Assembly (NCBI GenBank): GCA_937900695.1
Contig: CALCFD010000028.1
Span: 1 to 64,000 of the forward strand
Reading direction: 5' to 3'
Source: an uncultured Eubacterium sp.
GTDB lineage: Bacteria > Bacillota > Clostridia > Peptostreptococcales > Anaerovoracaceae
Length of the DNA: 64,000 nucleotides
The notes beneath the pieces were generated by a model. The model ran no database searches, had not been told where the DNA came from, and worked only from the letters and a program-made list of their open reading frames with translations. The first letter of the stretch is position 1. Each line of letters starts with the position of its first letter. The position numbers and the translations under genes are program-made. This document shows positions 41,853 to 50,651 of this stretch, one piece after another.

Positions 41853-41879
41853 CGTTTTAACATATCGGAATTTCCGATA
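41853..41879 (-). promoter_or_regulatory. Dyad operator upstream of the fourth unit
   Basis: On the plus strand CGTTT-TAACA-TATCG is merged with TATCGGAATTTCCGATA, a palindrome perfect except for its centre. It closely matches the 40596-40623 site and ends 30 nt before the -10-like box of the fourth unit, 5 bp beyond the purC stop. Confidence 0.58.
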
Positions 41880-41884
41880 GGATT

Positions 41885-42562
41885 TTAGTCGAATAGAAGA
41901 CCAGGTAATTTTAATGGTTCGATGTATTCGCCATCCTTGTAAACTCTCATATTTCCGCCTGAGATTTCATCAACTAAAGCTACTTTACCGTCAACTCTAC
42001 CAAATTCTAATTTGATATCATATAGGTCCATACCCTTTTTCTTTAGTTCCTCTTCAACAATTTTAGTGATTTTCTTAGTTAGGTTTTTTAGATCTTCATA
42101 TTCATCAGCTGTTAAGATACCTAACATGTCAAGAGCATCTTTTGAGATAGGTGGATCTTCTCTGTCATTGTCCTTTAGAGTTACTTCTACAAAGTAATCA
42201 AGAGGCTGACCTTCTGTGCAGTAGTCTCCATATCTTCTTCTGAAGCTTCCAACAGCCTTAAGTCTGCAGATAACTTCTAAACCTTTACCAAATAGTTCAG
42301 CTGGCTTAACTACCATCTGAGCTTTTTCTACATCTGCACTAACATAGTGTGTAGGAATACCTGCTTCAGCAATTTTAGCAAAGAAAAAGTCAGTTAGCTT
42401 AACACATATTCTTCCCATTCCTTCAATTGATAGACCTACTGTATTAGCACCTGGATCGAAAACTCCATCTTCTCCAGTTACGTCATCTTTGAATTCTAAT
42501 AGATAATTTCCGTCTTCCATATCGTAAACGTTTTTAGTTTTTCCAGTGTATACTAGTTTCAT
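41885..42562 (-). CDS. purC: Phosphoribosylaminoimidazole-succinocarboxamide synthase
   Basis: A 225-residue SAICAR synthetase, near the usual ~235: YTGKTKNVYDMEDGNYLLEFKDDVTG at the start, VICRLKAVGSFRRRYG, YDIKLEFGRVDGKVALVDEISGGNMR at the nucleotide site. It ligates aspartate to CAIR in purine synthesis. AAGGAGG precedes the ATG. It stands apart from other pur genes here. Confidence 0.94.
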   Translation of the reverse strand: MKLVYTGKTKNVYDMEDGNYLLEFKDDVTGEDGVFDPGANTVGLSIEGMGRICVKLTDFFFAKIAEAGIPTHYVSADVEKAQMVVKPAELFGKGLEVICRLKAVGSFRRRYGDYCTEGQPLDYFVEVTLKDNDREDPPISKDALDMLGILTADEYEDLKNLTKKITKIVEEELKKKGMDLYDIKLEFGRVDGKVALVDEISGGNMRVYKDGEYIEPLKLPGLLFD

Positions 42563-42604
42563 TACATAAACCTCCTTAATTACTTATCAACTTAAGATAT
42601 TATG

Positions 42605-42613
42605 ATTATACCA
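42605..42613 (-). promoter_or_regulatory. Extended -10 promoter of purC
   Basis: Minus strand TGGTATAAT, about 43 nt before the purC ATG. No purine riboswitch was seen in 42563-42702. Confidence 0.48.
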
Positions 42614-42702
42614 CCTCATAACTATAAATTCTACAACTAATACATTGCTTCTTATTGAAAATATCTATAATAAATACATGTTCCTATAAGTGAAAGTAGT
42701 AC

Positions 42703-44505
42703 TTATTTGACATCATTAAGCCATTGAGTTGCAAAGGCATCACTTGGCATGTGCCAATGAGCGGGTGATAAATCTATTGTTCCAATCTGTGGACTGTCAG
42801 GTGAACAGCTTCTTTTAAACTGTTGAGCAAAGAAACGTCTATAAAATACCTTTAGCCATTTTGCAATAAAATCATCATCATATTTTCCATCAAATGCAGT
42901 CTTTGCTAAAAATGCAAGCTTTTGAGGAGTTACTCCATATCTTACAGTATGGAAAATAAAGAAATCATGAAGTTCGTAAGGGCCTACGTTATCTTCTGTT
43001 TTTTGAGCGATATTTCCATTTTCATCTGGAGGCAATAGCTCTGGTGAAATTGGTGTATCTAGGATATCTTCCAAAGTTTTAGCAAGAAGTATATTATCTT
43101 TTGAAAAATCTAAATCCTCTTTTAGCTTAACATCAATAAACCACCTTACGATAAACTTGATTACAGTTTTAGGAACTCCGGCATTTACACCAAACATAGA
43201 AATATGGTCTCCGTTAAATGTACACCATCCTAAAGCTTCTTCACTTAAATCGCCAGTTCCAACTACGATGCCGCCTTCTTGATTTGCGATGTCCATAAGA
43301 ATTTGAGTTCTTTCTCTAGCTTGAGAGTTTTCATAAGTAATATCATGTACATCCATATTGTGATTGATATCTTTAAAGTGTTGTTTTACTGCATCGACAA
43401 TAGAGATTTCCTTGACGGTTGCACCTACGCTTTTCATCATGTCGATAGCGTTGTCGTAAGTTCTATCTGTAGTGCCAAATCCCGGCATTGTTACTGCGAT
43501 AATATCCTCAGCTGGTTTATTTAGCTTTTTATGCGCATAAGCTGTTACTAAAAGAGCAAGAGTTGAATCAAGACCTCCGGAAATACCTACTACGCTTACT
43601 TTACTATGAGTATGAGCTAGTCTATCTGCAAGAGCATCTGATTGAATTTCAAAGATTTCATGGCAGTTTTCGTAAAGCTTTTCTAGTGTTTCAGGTTCAA
43701 ATGGGTTTGGTCTAACGTTTCTGTAAAGCTTATCACCATCCCACATTTTTAAATTCAATATAGGTAGAGGGCTTACTATATTAAGTGAAGCTTGATATGC
43801 TGTTTGCATTTTGTCATGATGAACAATATCTAAATCAACATCTGCAATTAGAAGTTCTTTTTTCTCAAAAGCGCTTTTGCTAGCTAAAAGCTTACCATTT
43901 TCTGCGATGATTGATATACCGTTTAATGAAGTGTAAACTGTGATGTTATTATTTTTACCACTTAGCATGGCAATCTGATTTTTTAAATATTCATACTGAC
44001 CAACTGTAGGATTTTGTGAAGAAGTTATAAGATGAATATCAGCATTTTCGTTAAACCCTAAAGTTATATCAGTTTCTAAATCCATAAATAAATCTTCAGT
44101 GATATCAAAATCAGAAGCAAAGAATTGCTGTTGATCCTTTGTTAAACTCATGTCTTTAACATCTGTTAAGATATCTCCGTTGTTTATGATGTAATGTGTT
44201 TTATATAAGCGATTAGTTTCTTTTTCGTATGCACCTAAAATTATAGTAATGTCTTTTGAAATAGTTGCATCACATATTTCTTCTAAAGCCTTTTTTTGTC
44301 CATCGCATAGTTGCTTTTGGCTATATAAGTTACCAAGATTAGCTCCTGTTATTGATAGTTCTGGCAATAATAAAACACTTATACCTTTTATTTCAGCATC
44401 GTTAATTGCATCGATGATATTTTTTGTGTTTTCAGCAATGTTAGCTTTTTTTATTGTGGGAGTAGCACAACCCACTCTAATAAATCCGAAATCTTGAAAA
44501 TTCAT
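42703..44505 (-). CDS. nadE: Glutamine-dependent NAD+ synthase
   Basis: A 600-residue two-domain enzyme. The N-terminal nitrilase-type amidase (residues ~1-260; VLLLPELSITG) frees ammonia from glutamine; the C-terminal synthetase has the PP-loop SGGLDSTLALL, GTGDLSEEALGW and the tail RRFFAQQFKRSC. It amidates nicotinate adenine dinucleotide to NAD. A monocistronic minus-strand gene; it supplies the cofactor used by the sirtuin at 5534. Confidence 0.94.
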   Translation of the reverse strand: MNFQDFGFIRVGCATPTIKKANIAENTKNIIDAINDAEIKGISVLLLPELSITGANLGNLYSQKQLCDGQKKALEEICDATISKDITIILGAYEKETNRLYKTHYIINNGDILTDVKDMSLTKDQQQFFASDFDITEDLFMDLETDITLGFNENADIHLITSSQNPTVGQYEYLKNQIAMLSGKNNNITVYTSLNGISIIAENGKLLASKSAFEKKELLIADVDLDIVHHDKMQTAYQASLNIVSPLPILNLKMWDGDKLYRNVRPNPFEPETLEKLYENCHEIFEIQSDALADRLAHTHSKVSVVGISGGLDSTLALLVTAYAHKKLNKPAEDIIAVTMPGFGTTDRTYDNAIDMMKSVGATVKEISIVDAVKQHFKDINHNMDVHDITYENSQARERTQILMDIANQEGGIVVGTGDLSEEALGWCTFNGDHISMFGVNAGVPKTVIKFIVRWFIDVKLKEDLDFSKDNILLAKTLEDILDTPISPELLPPDENGNIAQKTEDNVGPYELHDFFIFHTVRYGVTPQKLAFLAKTAFDGKYDDDFIAKWLKVFYRRFFAQQFKRSCSPDSPQIGTIDLSPAHWHMPSDAFATQWLNDVK

Positions 44506-44621
44506 AATTTCCTCCCATTTTATCGGTTAACAAGTATATTTTTACTACTAAATTATATACTATTTTTGTTAATTAGTATATAATTATCTATTACATAATA
44601 ATTATAGAAAAAGGTGACAAA

Positions 44622-45590
44622 ATGAAAGAAATTTTTATTGGAGATATAGGCGAAAGAGAAGTCGTTCAGGACTTCTTTATGATAAAGAGTGTATCTATTA
44701 GAGTAGGTGCAAATAAAAAAGAATTTTTAGATATTATTTTAGGTGATAAGACAGGTGAAATCTCAGGAAAAAAGTGGGATGTAGGAGAGGAAGTTTCAGA
44801 ACTTAATGAACTAACTGAAGGGGATATTATAAAAGTTAGAGCAAATATTGTAGAGTGGAATGGCGCTAAGCAGATGAAGATAACAAAGCTAAGAAAATCC
44901 ATTCCAAATGATAATCTTATTTTAAGTGATTATATCAAAGCAGCACCAGAACCTTCTGATGAAATGTTTAGCTATATTTATGAAACAGCACTAAGTCTAA
45001 AAGATGAACAGTTAAAGGAACTTTGTGTAACATATTTAGATAGAGAAAAGCATAGACTTATGTATTATCCTGCAGCAACTAAAAATCACCATGCTCAATA
45101 TGCAGGTCTTTTGTATCATATAAAACGTATGCTTATGACTGGAGAGAAAATTTGTCAGGTATATACTATACTAGATAGAAGTTTAGTTTTAGCTGGGGTG
45201 ATTTTACATGATATGCAAAAGTTAAATGAGATTTCGGCAAATGAAATGGGAATTGCCAACGAGTATTCATTTGAAGGAAACATGCTAGGGCACCTTGTGT
45301 TAGGTGTGAGAGAACTTGAAAAAGATATGGAAAAACTTGGGTTTTCAAGAGAGAAGGCTGTAATGGTTGAGCATATGATATTAGCACATCACTATGAGCC
45401 AGAGTTTGGATCTCCAAAGAGACCACTATTTCCAGAAGCAGAGATTTTACACTATTTAGATATTATAGATGCTCGTATGTTTGACATGGAAGATGCTCTA
45501 AAAAATACAAAACCAGGTTCATTCTCTGAAAAAATATGGACATTGGACAATAGAAAATTATACAAGAGAGGAGAACCTATAAATGATTAA
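44622..45590 (+). CDS. yhaM: 3'-5' exoribonuclease YhaM-type (OB fold + HD domain)
   Basis: A 322-residue protein. An N-terminal OB-fold nucleic acid domain (residues ~10-95) is followed by an HD domain: HHAQYAGLLYHIKRM, the HD pair in LHDMQKL, GHLVLG, HMILAHHYEPEFGSP and LHYLDIIDARM. This is the YhaM arrangement; YhaM trims RNA 3' ends in Firmicutes. It overlaps cca by 8 nt, joining two 3'-end RNA enzymes. Confidence 0.87.
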   Translation: MKEIFIGDIGEREVVQDFFMIKSVSIRVGANKKEFLDIILGDKTGEISGKKWDVGEEVSELNELTEGDIIKVRANIVEWNGAKQMKITKLRKSIPNDNLILSDYIKAAPEPSDEMFSYIYETALSLKDEQLKELCVTYLDREKHRLMYYPAATKNHHAQYAGLLYHIKRMLMTGEKICQVYTILDRSLVLAGVILHDMQKLNEISANEMGIANEYSFEGNMLGHLVLGVRELEKDMEKLGFSREKAVMVEHMILAHHYEPEFGSPKRPLFPEAEILHYLDIIDARMFDMEDALKNTKPGSFSEKIWTLDNRKLYKRGEPIND

Positions 45591-46887
45591 GCTTCCAAAA
45601 GATGTCAATGAAATAATAAAAACTTTAAATACTAATAGATTTGAGTGCTATGCTGTAGGTGGCTGTGTTAGAGATGCTATTTTAGGGTTAAAACCATTAG
45701 ACTGGGATCTTGCAACAAATGCTAAACTTGAGGATTTACAAAAAATTTTTCCAGAAGCAAAGGTATTAAGTGAAGAATATAGTGTAATTAGACTAGATTT
45801 TACCAAAACAGAAGATGATGATAAAAATCCTATAGTAGATATTGCTACATTTAGAAGCGAAAGAGATTTCAAAAATTATGGTAAACCTTCAGATGTACAT
45901 TTTGTAGACACCATAGAAGAAGATTTAAAGAGAAGAGACTTTACAATAAATGCTATGGCAGACAATCCTCAAAAAACATTTGTTGATCCATATGATGGAA
46001 AAAAGGATATAAATGATAGGATTATTAGAGTTATAGGTGATCCAGAAGTGAGATTTACAGAAGATCCTCTTCGTATTTTAAGAGCTATTAGATTTGCGGC
46101 CGAAAAAGGGTTTGAAATTGAAGAAAATACTTTGGAAGCTATGAAAAAGACAGCAAAGCTTTTAAATGAGATAAGTATAGATAAAATAAGAGATGAATTT
46201 ATCAAAATCATGGGAGCTAGATTTACAGGTAAAGGTATTGAGATTTTAATAGATACAGATGCTATTAAGGTAATTGTGGGCGATGCGATTTCAAAACTAA
46301 TGCCTAAAAAGAGAGTTATGTTTAATAAGTTGATTAGAAATATCGATAGCACTTATCCAGTTGCAGTAAGGAGAATGGGATTATTTTTTTCTGCTATTGG
46401 AGAAAGAAATGGTCATGAGTCTATAGAAAAGCTAAACTTTGATAAAAAAACGAAGACTTATTTACTAGATGCAATATATAATATAGATAAGCTAGGAATA
46501 GTTAAAAAGGATTTTGAGTTAAAGGATTTTATGTATGAATATGGTCTTAGCAGATATACATACATGGATAAATTAGCTCAAGACAAGGTTGTTGTATATA
46601 ATGGTTCAGCTCGCAGGATAAATAAGAGAGCAGAGCTTATAAATAGATTTGAAATGATGAATGAACCTATTTTTGCAGAGGATTTAGTTATCGATGGAAA
46701 TGATTTAAAAGAAGTTGGGCTAAAAGGAGAAGCTATCGGAGCAGTTATAGATGCTTTGGTAACAGAGATTCATAGAAAGCCTCATAGAAACAATAGACAA
46801 AGCCTTATTGAAATGGCAAACGGATATATGAAGAATCCTATTAAAACAAAGTTGAGAAATAACCAATGGATAAAGAGATTGAAGTAA
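45583..46887 (+). CDS. cca: CCA tRNA nucleotidyltransferase / poly(A) polymerase family
   Basis: A 434-residue class II nucleotidyltransferase: AVGGCVRDAILGLKPLDWDLATNA with the catalytic Asp pair, RRDFTINAMA, FTEDPLRILRAIRFAAEKGF. No obvious HD domain motif is present in the C-terminal half. It adds or repairs CCA at tRNA ends; poly(A) polymerase activity cannot be excluded from sequence. It overlaps yhaM and recD2. Confidence 0.92.
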   Translation: MIKLPKDVNEIIKTLNTNRFECYAVGGCVRDAILGLKPLDWDLATNAKLEDLQKIFPEAKVLSEEYSVIRLDFTKTEDDDKNPIVDIATFRSERDFKNYGKPSDVHFVDTIEEDLKRRDFTINAMADNPQKTFVDPYDGKKDINDRIIRVIGDPEVRFTEDPLRILRAIRFAAEKGFEIEENTLEAMKKTAKLLNEISIDKIRDEFIKIMGARFTGKGIEILIDTDAIKVIVGDAISKLMPKKRVMFNKLIRNIDSTYPVAVRRMGLFFSAIGERNGHESIEKLNFDKKTKTYLLDAIYNIDKLGIVKKDFELKDFMYEYGLSRYTYMDKLAQDKVVVYNGSARRINKRAELINRFEMMNEPIFAEDLVIDGNDLKEVGLKGEAIGAVIDALVTEIHRKPHRNNRQSLIEMANGYMKNPIKTKLRNNQWIKRLK

Positions 46888-49091
46888 AAGGTACCATTAC
46901 AGATAAAATATTTTATAATGAAGAAAACGGCTACATCGTAGCCGTTTTTGAAACGCCCGAAGAACAATTCACCATTGTGGGAAATATGCCGGGCGGTGCA
47001 GGTGGATCAGAATATATTTTAAAAGGTAATTTTATCGAACATAAAAAATATGGAGAGCAATTCTCTTTTTCATCTTACCAAGAGGTCATGCCAACTACAG
47101 AAGAAGGAATAAAAAGTTTTTTATCATCAAAATTGATAAAAGGTATAGGTCCTAAGACAGCAGAGGCAATAGTGGCTAAATTTGGTTTAGACACACTAGA
47201 TATAATAGAAAAGGATCCTAAAAGACTTAAAAGTGTTAGCGGAATAGGTGAATCTAAAGCAAAAGAAATATCAGAGGCATTAAAGGAACATATGGAATTT
47301 GCCAATGTTACTATGTTTCTTAAAGAATATGGTATCAAAGCTGAGTTGATTTTAAAAATATATAACACTTATGGTTCAAATACTATAGCTCTTATTAAAT
47401 TAAATCCATATAACTTGATAGAAGATGTTCGTGGTATAGGATTTAAAAAAGCTGATGAAATTGCGCGAGATATGGGAGTTGAGGAAGATGATGAAAAGCG
47501 AATTACAAGTGGTATTAAATACATTTTAAATATGGAAGCTCAAAGTGGTCATTGTTATATTCCTCGCTGCGATTTGCTCGAAAAAACTGCAATAAATCTT
47601 GGCGTTTCAAGTGAAAGAGCAGATGAAGTTTTAATCAATATGGCTTTTTCTTCAGATGTTATGATTTCTAGGCTTGTTGGCCAAGAAGTGGTATATCTAG
47701 CTGTAAATTATAAGGCTGAACAAAATGTAACAAAAAAATTATTCTCTCTTACTAATAGTAACTTAAAACCTTTATGTATTGAGGTTGATAATTTGATAAA
47801 TCAGACTGAATACGAAATGGGAATTAGCTATTCTAAAGAGCAGAAAAGTGCAATGAAAACTTGTCTAGACAATGGAGTATCTGTTATAACTGGTGGTCCA
47901 GGTACAGGTAAAACGACTATAATTAATGGTATTTTAAATATTTTAAGTTGTGGTGGTTTTAAGACTGCTATTGCTGCACCTACGGGAAGGGCTGCTAAGA
48001 GAATTATGGAAACTACTGCAAAGGAAGCATATACTATTCATAGATTATTAGAATACTATTTTGATAACGATGCTAAGTGCATGCGCTTTGGAAAAAATGA
48101 AAACGAAAAATTAGAATATGATGCTATAATTATTGATGAGGCATCTATGGTTGATATTGTACTTATGAGTGCGTTGTTAGATGCTATTAGTGATGGTACA
48201 AGACTGCTTTTAGTAGGGGATGCAGATCAGCTACCATCAGTTGGAGTTGGTAATGTATTAAGAGATATTTTAGATAGTGAGTATATTTATGCTGTAAGGC
48301 TTACTCGGATTTTTAGACAGGCACAAGAAAGCATGATAGTTGTTAATGCTCATAGGATAAATAAAGGGGAATATCCTGAGTATCAAAAAGAAGGAAGCGA
48401 CTTTTTCTTTATGCGAAGAAACTCTGAAAAAAATATTTTAGAGACTATTTTGCAACTTTGTGTAAAAAGACTACCCAATTATTATAAGTTAAAGGATAGA
48501 ATTCAAGATGTGCAGGTTATAACTCCTACAAAAAAAGGAATACTTGGAAGTAATAATTTAAATAAAGAATTACAAAAGGTTCTTAACCCTAAATCTGATT
48601 TTGCAGAGGAGAGGGAAATGGGAGGAAGAGTTTTTAGAGAATATGATAAAGTAATGCAGATTAAAAATAATTATGAGCTTGAGTGGAGGCGAGCCTCAGA
48701 TATGACAGAAGGTACTGGGGTGTTTAATGGTGAAATAGGTTTTATTTCAAAGATAGACAAAGAACAAAACAAAGTTACAGTAGTTTTTGACGGGGATAGA
48801 TATGTTATTTATGACTTTATGAATTTAGAAGAGCTAGAACTGGCATATGCTATGACAGTTCACAAAAGTCAGGGAAGTGAATTTCCTGTAGTAGTCATGC
48901 CTATGACTCGAGTTGCACCTATGCTAGCTACACGAAATTTACTTTATACAGGTGTAACTAGAGGGAAAAAAGCGGTTGTCCTTGTAGGCTCAGAAAATGC
49001 AATGAAAGCTATGATAGATAACAATAGTACTAAAAAGCGAAATTCAGGTTTGGCCATGCGTATTAAAAGATTGTATGAAGTTAATAAATAA
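46866..49091 (+). CDS. recD2: RecD2-type ATP-dependent DNA helicase
   Basis: A 741-residue superfamily 1B 5'-3' helicase. The N-terminal OB and helix-hairpin-helix region (KGIGPKTAEAIVAKFG, VSGIGESKAKEI, VRGIGFKKADEIA) is the RecD2 hallmark. The motor has GGPGTGKTT (Walker A), IIDEASMVD (motif II), GDADQLPSVG, RIFRQ and TVHKSQGSEFPVVVMP. It works without RecBC in DNA repair. It overlaps cca by 22 nt and comF by 17. A terminator-like hairpin lies inside its first 30 codons (46924-46949). Confidence 0.93.
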   Translation: MDKEIEVKGTITDKIFYNEENGYIVAVFETPEEQFTIVGNMPGGAGGSEYILKGNFIEHKKYGEQFSFSSYQEVMPTTEEGIKSFLSSKLIKGIGPKTAEAIVAKFGLDTLDIIEKDPKRLKSVSGIGESKAKEISEALKEHMEFANVTMFLKEYGIKAELILKIYNTYGSNTIALIKLNPYNLIEDVRGIGFKKADEIARDMGVEEDDEKRITSGIKYILNMEAQSGHCYIPRCDLLEKTAINLGVSSERADEVLINMAFSSDVMISRLVGQEVVYLAVNYKAEQNVTKKLFSLTNSNLKPLCIEVDNLINQTEYEMGISYSKEQKSAMKTCLDNGVSVITGGPGTGKTTIINGILNILSCGGFKTAIAAPTGRAAKRIMETTAKEAYTIHRLLEYYFDNDAKCMRFGKNENEKLEYDAIIIDEASMVDIVLMSALLDAISDGTRLLLVGDADQLPSVGVGNVLRDILDSEYIYAVRLTRIFRQAQESMIVVNAHRINKGEYPEYQKEGSDFFFMRRNSEKNILETILQLCVKRLPNYYKLKDRIQDVQVITPTKKGILGSNNLNKELQKVLNPKSDFAEEREMGGRVFREYDKVMQIKNNYELEWRRASDMTEGTGVFNGEIGFISKIDKEQNKVTVVFDGDRYVIYDFMNLEELELAYAMTVHKSQGSEFPVVVMPMTRVAPMLATRNLLYTGVTRGKKAVVLVGSENAMKAMIDNNSTKKRNSGLAMRIKRLYEVNK
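46924..46949 (+). other. Terminator-like hairpin within the start of recD2
   Basis: AAAACGGCTAC-atc-GTAGCCGTTTT: 11 perfect pairs, 3-nt loop, then T. It encodes part of NEENGYIVAVFE, a conserved RecD2 stretch, so the codons are constrained but need not form so perfect a stem. Confidence 0.6.
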
Positions 49092-49809
49092 ATTTATGCA
49101 GTGCCTTTATCCGCCTAGTATATATTGTATTATGTGCGGAAGCATTATTGATGAAACAAGAAAATATTGCCTTTGTGATAGTTGCATTACAAGGTTTATG
49201 TGGATAAAAAATAAAACTTGTGAAAAATGCGGTAAACTTTTAGAAGAAAACTATACTAAAAAACTATGTCCAGACTGCTTAAAGAGAGAACATTATTTTG
49301 ATAAAGGTTTTACTTGTAGTCAGTATGGGCTTTATGAAAGAAGCTTGATTGTAGATTTTAAAAAGCTTGGAAAAAGCTATATTGGCAAGGTTTTAGGTGA
49401 AATTCTTTATGACAGAATAGTAATTGAAAACTTGGAGTTAGATGTTATAATTTCAGTGCCGATACATAGGAAAAAACTTAAGGAAAGAGGTTATAATCAA
49501 GCTGAACTTATGGCTTTATCATTAGCCAAGAAACTAGGTGTAGAATATGACGGCGATGTACTTTTTAGAACTAAAAAAACAGTGCCAATGAAGAGGCTTG
49601 GGCCTGCTGAAAGAATAGATAATTTAAGAGGCGCATTTGATATAAATTTATCGACTATAGATAAGATAAGAGGTAAAAATATTTTGATAGTAGATGATAT
49701 TTATACTACTGGAGCAACTCTAGATGAATGTAGCCGAATTTTAAAAGAAAATTATGCAAAAAAAGTTTATATACTTACTTTTGCAGCGGGCAATATTATG
49801 GTAATATAA
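49075..49809 (+). CDS. comF: ComF family protein (phosphoribosyltransferase fold)
   Basis: A 244-residue ComFC-type protein. N-terminal zinc-ribbon cysteines (CIMC, CLCDSC, CEKC, CPDC) precede a type I PRTase domain with the PRPP loop ILIVDDIYTTGAT. ComF proteins act in DNA uptake during transformation. Overlap with recD2 by 17 nt suggests a DNA-processing unit; no other competence genes are visible here. Confidence 0.9.
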   Translation: MKLINKFMQCLYPPSIYCIMCGSIIDETRKYCLCDSCITRFMWIKNKTCEKCGKLLEENYTKKLCPDCLKREHYFDKGFTCSQYGLYERSLIVDFKKLGKSYIGKVLGEILYDRIVIENLELDVIISVPIHRKKLKERGYNQAELMALSLAKKLGVEYDGDVLFRTKKTVPMKRLGPAERIDNLRGAFDINLSTIDKIRGKNILIVDDIYTTGATLDECSRILKENYAKKVYILTFAAGNIMVI

Positions 49810-49819
49810 AAGCAATATA

Positions 49820-49988
49820 ATAGTTGTTTAGGTCTGTGGTTGAAAGGCCAAGCTAGCTACGGGCGAAGGGTCCCACGTAAGCTGTACGCAGGGCGGCAGT
49901 GATCATGGCGTAGTTTAGAAGTAAGTCCTCCGGAAAATTCGGGTCAAGGCAGGTGTGGGGGCAAAGACCAGGTCAGCTAAACAGCTAT
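49820..49988 (+). ncRNA. raiA-motif structured RNA
   Basis: An unusually GC-rich, highly structured ~170-nt element directly upstream of hpf. ATAGTTGTTTAG (49820-49831) pairs over 12 positions with CTAAACAGCTAT (49977-49988) as the closing helix. Internal blocks GGGCGAAGGGTCCCACG, GGGCGGCAGTGATCATGGCG and AGTAAGTCCTCCGG match what I recall of the raiA RNA of Clostridia and Actinobacteria. A TATAAT at 49816 may start it. Confidence 0.8.
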
Positions 49989-50015
49989 TGTATATATGTA
50001 CTTTTGTGTTATAAT
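49988..50015 (+). promoter_or_regulatory. Promoter of hpf
   Basis: TTGTAT (49988-49993), a 16-bp spacer and TATAAT (50010-50015) with an extended TGT. It begins at the last base of the raiA RNA, so the RNA and hpf can be transcribed separately. Confidence 0.6.
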
Positions 50016-50052
50016 ATTAATAGGAAAATTCATGTCAAAGGAGGGCGAAGAT

Positions 50053-50595
50053 ATGAAGGTTATAATAACTAGTAAGAACATAAAAGCTAATGATCATTTA
50101 AAGGATACTGTTGAAAAGAAGATGGAAAAATTAAGCAAGTATTTTTCTGATGACATCAGTGTCAATGTGATGCTCTCTGCAGAAAATAAGATGGAGAAGA
50201 TGGAAGCTACTATCAAGGTTAGAAACATGGTGTTTAGGGCTGAAAGCAAAGCTGATAGCGTTTACAACTGTGTTGATAAAGTTGTTGATAAGCTTGCAAC
50301 TCAGATGTCTAGATTTAAAAATAAATTAATTAAGAAACACAAAGGTCAGCCTGGCATTAAATTTGAAGAGTGGCCAGAACCAGCACTATCTGAAGATGTT
50401 AAGCCAGCTGAAGAACTTAAGATTGTTAAGAAGAAACAGTTTGATCTTGAACCTATGACTGTAGATGAAGCAGTAGTTCAGATGGAACTTGTTGGACACA
50501 ACTTCTTTGTATTTATGAATAGCGAAACTGATGCAGTAAATGTTGTTTATAAGAGAGAAGATGGGGATTATGGTTTATTAGAGACAAAATATTAA
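50053..50595 (+). CDS. hpf: Ribosome hibernation-promoting factor, long form
   Basis: A 180-residue protein: N-terminal HPF/RaiA domain (TSKNIKANDHLKDTVEKKMEKLSKYF; residues 1-100), linker, and C-terminal dimerisation domain (FDLEPMTVDEAVVQMELVGHNFFVFMN). Long HPF joins 70S ribosomes into inactive 100S dimers in stationary phase. The ATG at 50053 is 7 nt after AAGGAGGG; frames further upstream would extend into the promoter. Confidence 0.94.
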   Translation: MKVIITSKNIKANDHLKDTVEKKMEKLSKYFSDDISVNVMLSAENKMEKMEATIKVRNMVFRAESKADSVYNCVDKVVDKLATQMSRFKNKLIKKHKGQPGIKFEEWPEPALSEDVKPAEELKIVKKKQFDLEPMTVDEAVVQMELVGHNFFVFMNSETDAVNVVYKREDGDYGLLETKY

Positions 50596-50602
50596 TTTGA
50601 TA

Positions 50603-50630
50603 TAAAGGGCCGGCCCTATATGGGCCGGTT
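50603..50630 (+). other. GC-rich hairpin between hpf and cdaA
   Basis: CCGGCCC-tatat-GGGCCGG is a very stable stem in AT-rich DNA. No U-tract follows, so it is not a standard terminator; it may protect the hpf 3' end or separate hpf from cdaA expression. Confidence 0.6.
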
Positions 50631-50651
50631 GCTATAGTGATTGGGAAAGAG

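Noticed and set aside
41885..42702. Purine riboswitch or PurR site upstream of purC
   Set aside because: No riboswitch core or recognisable PurR repeat was found; only an extended -10 promoter.
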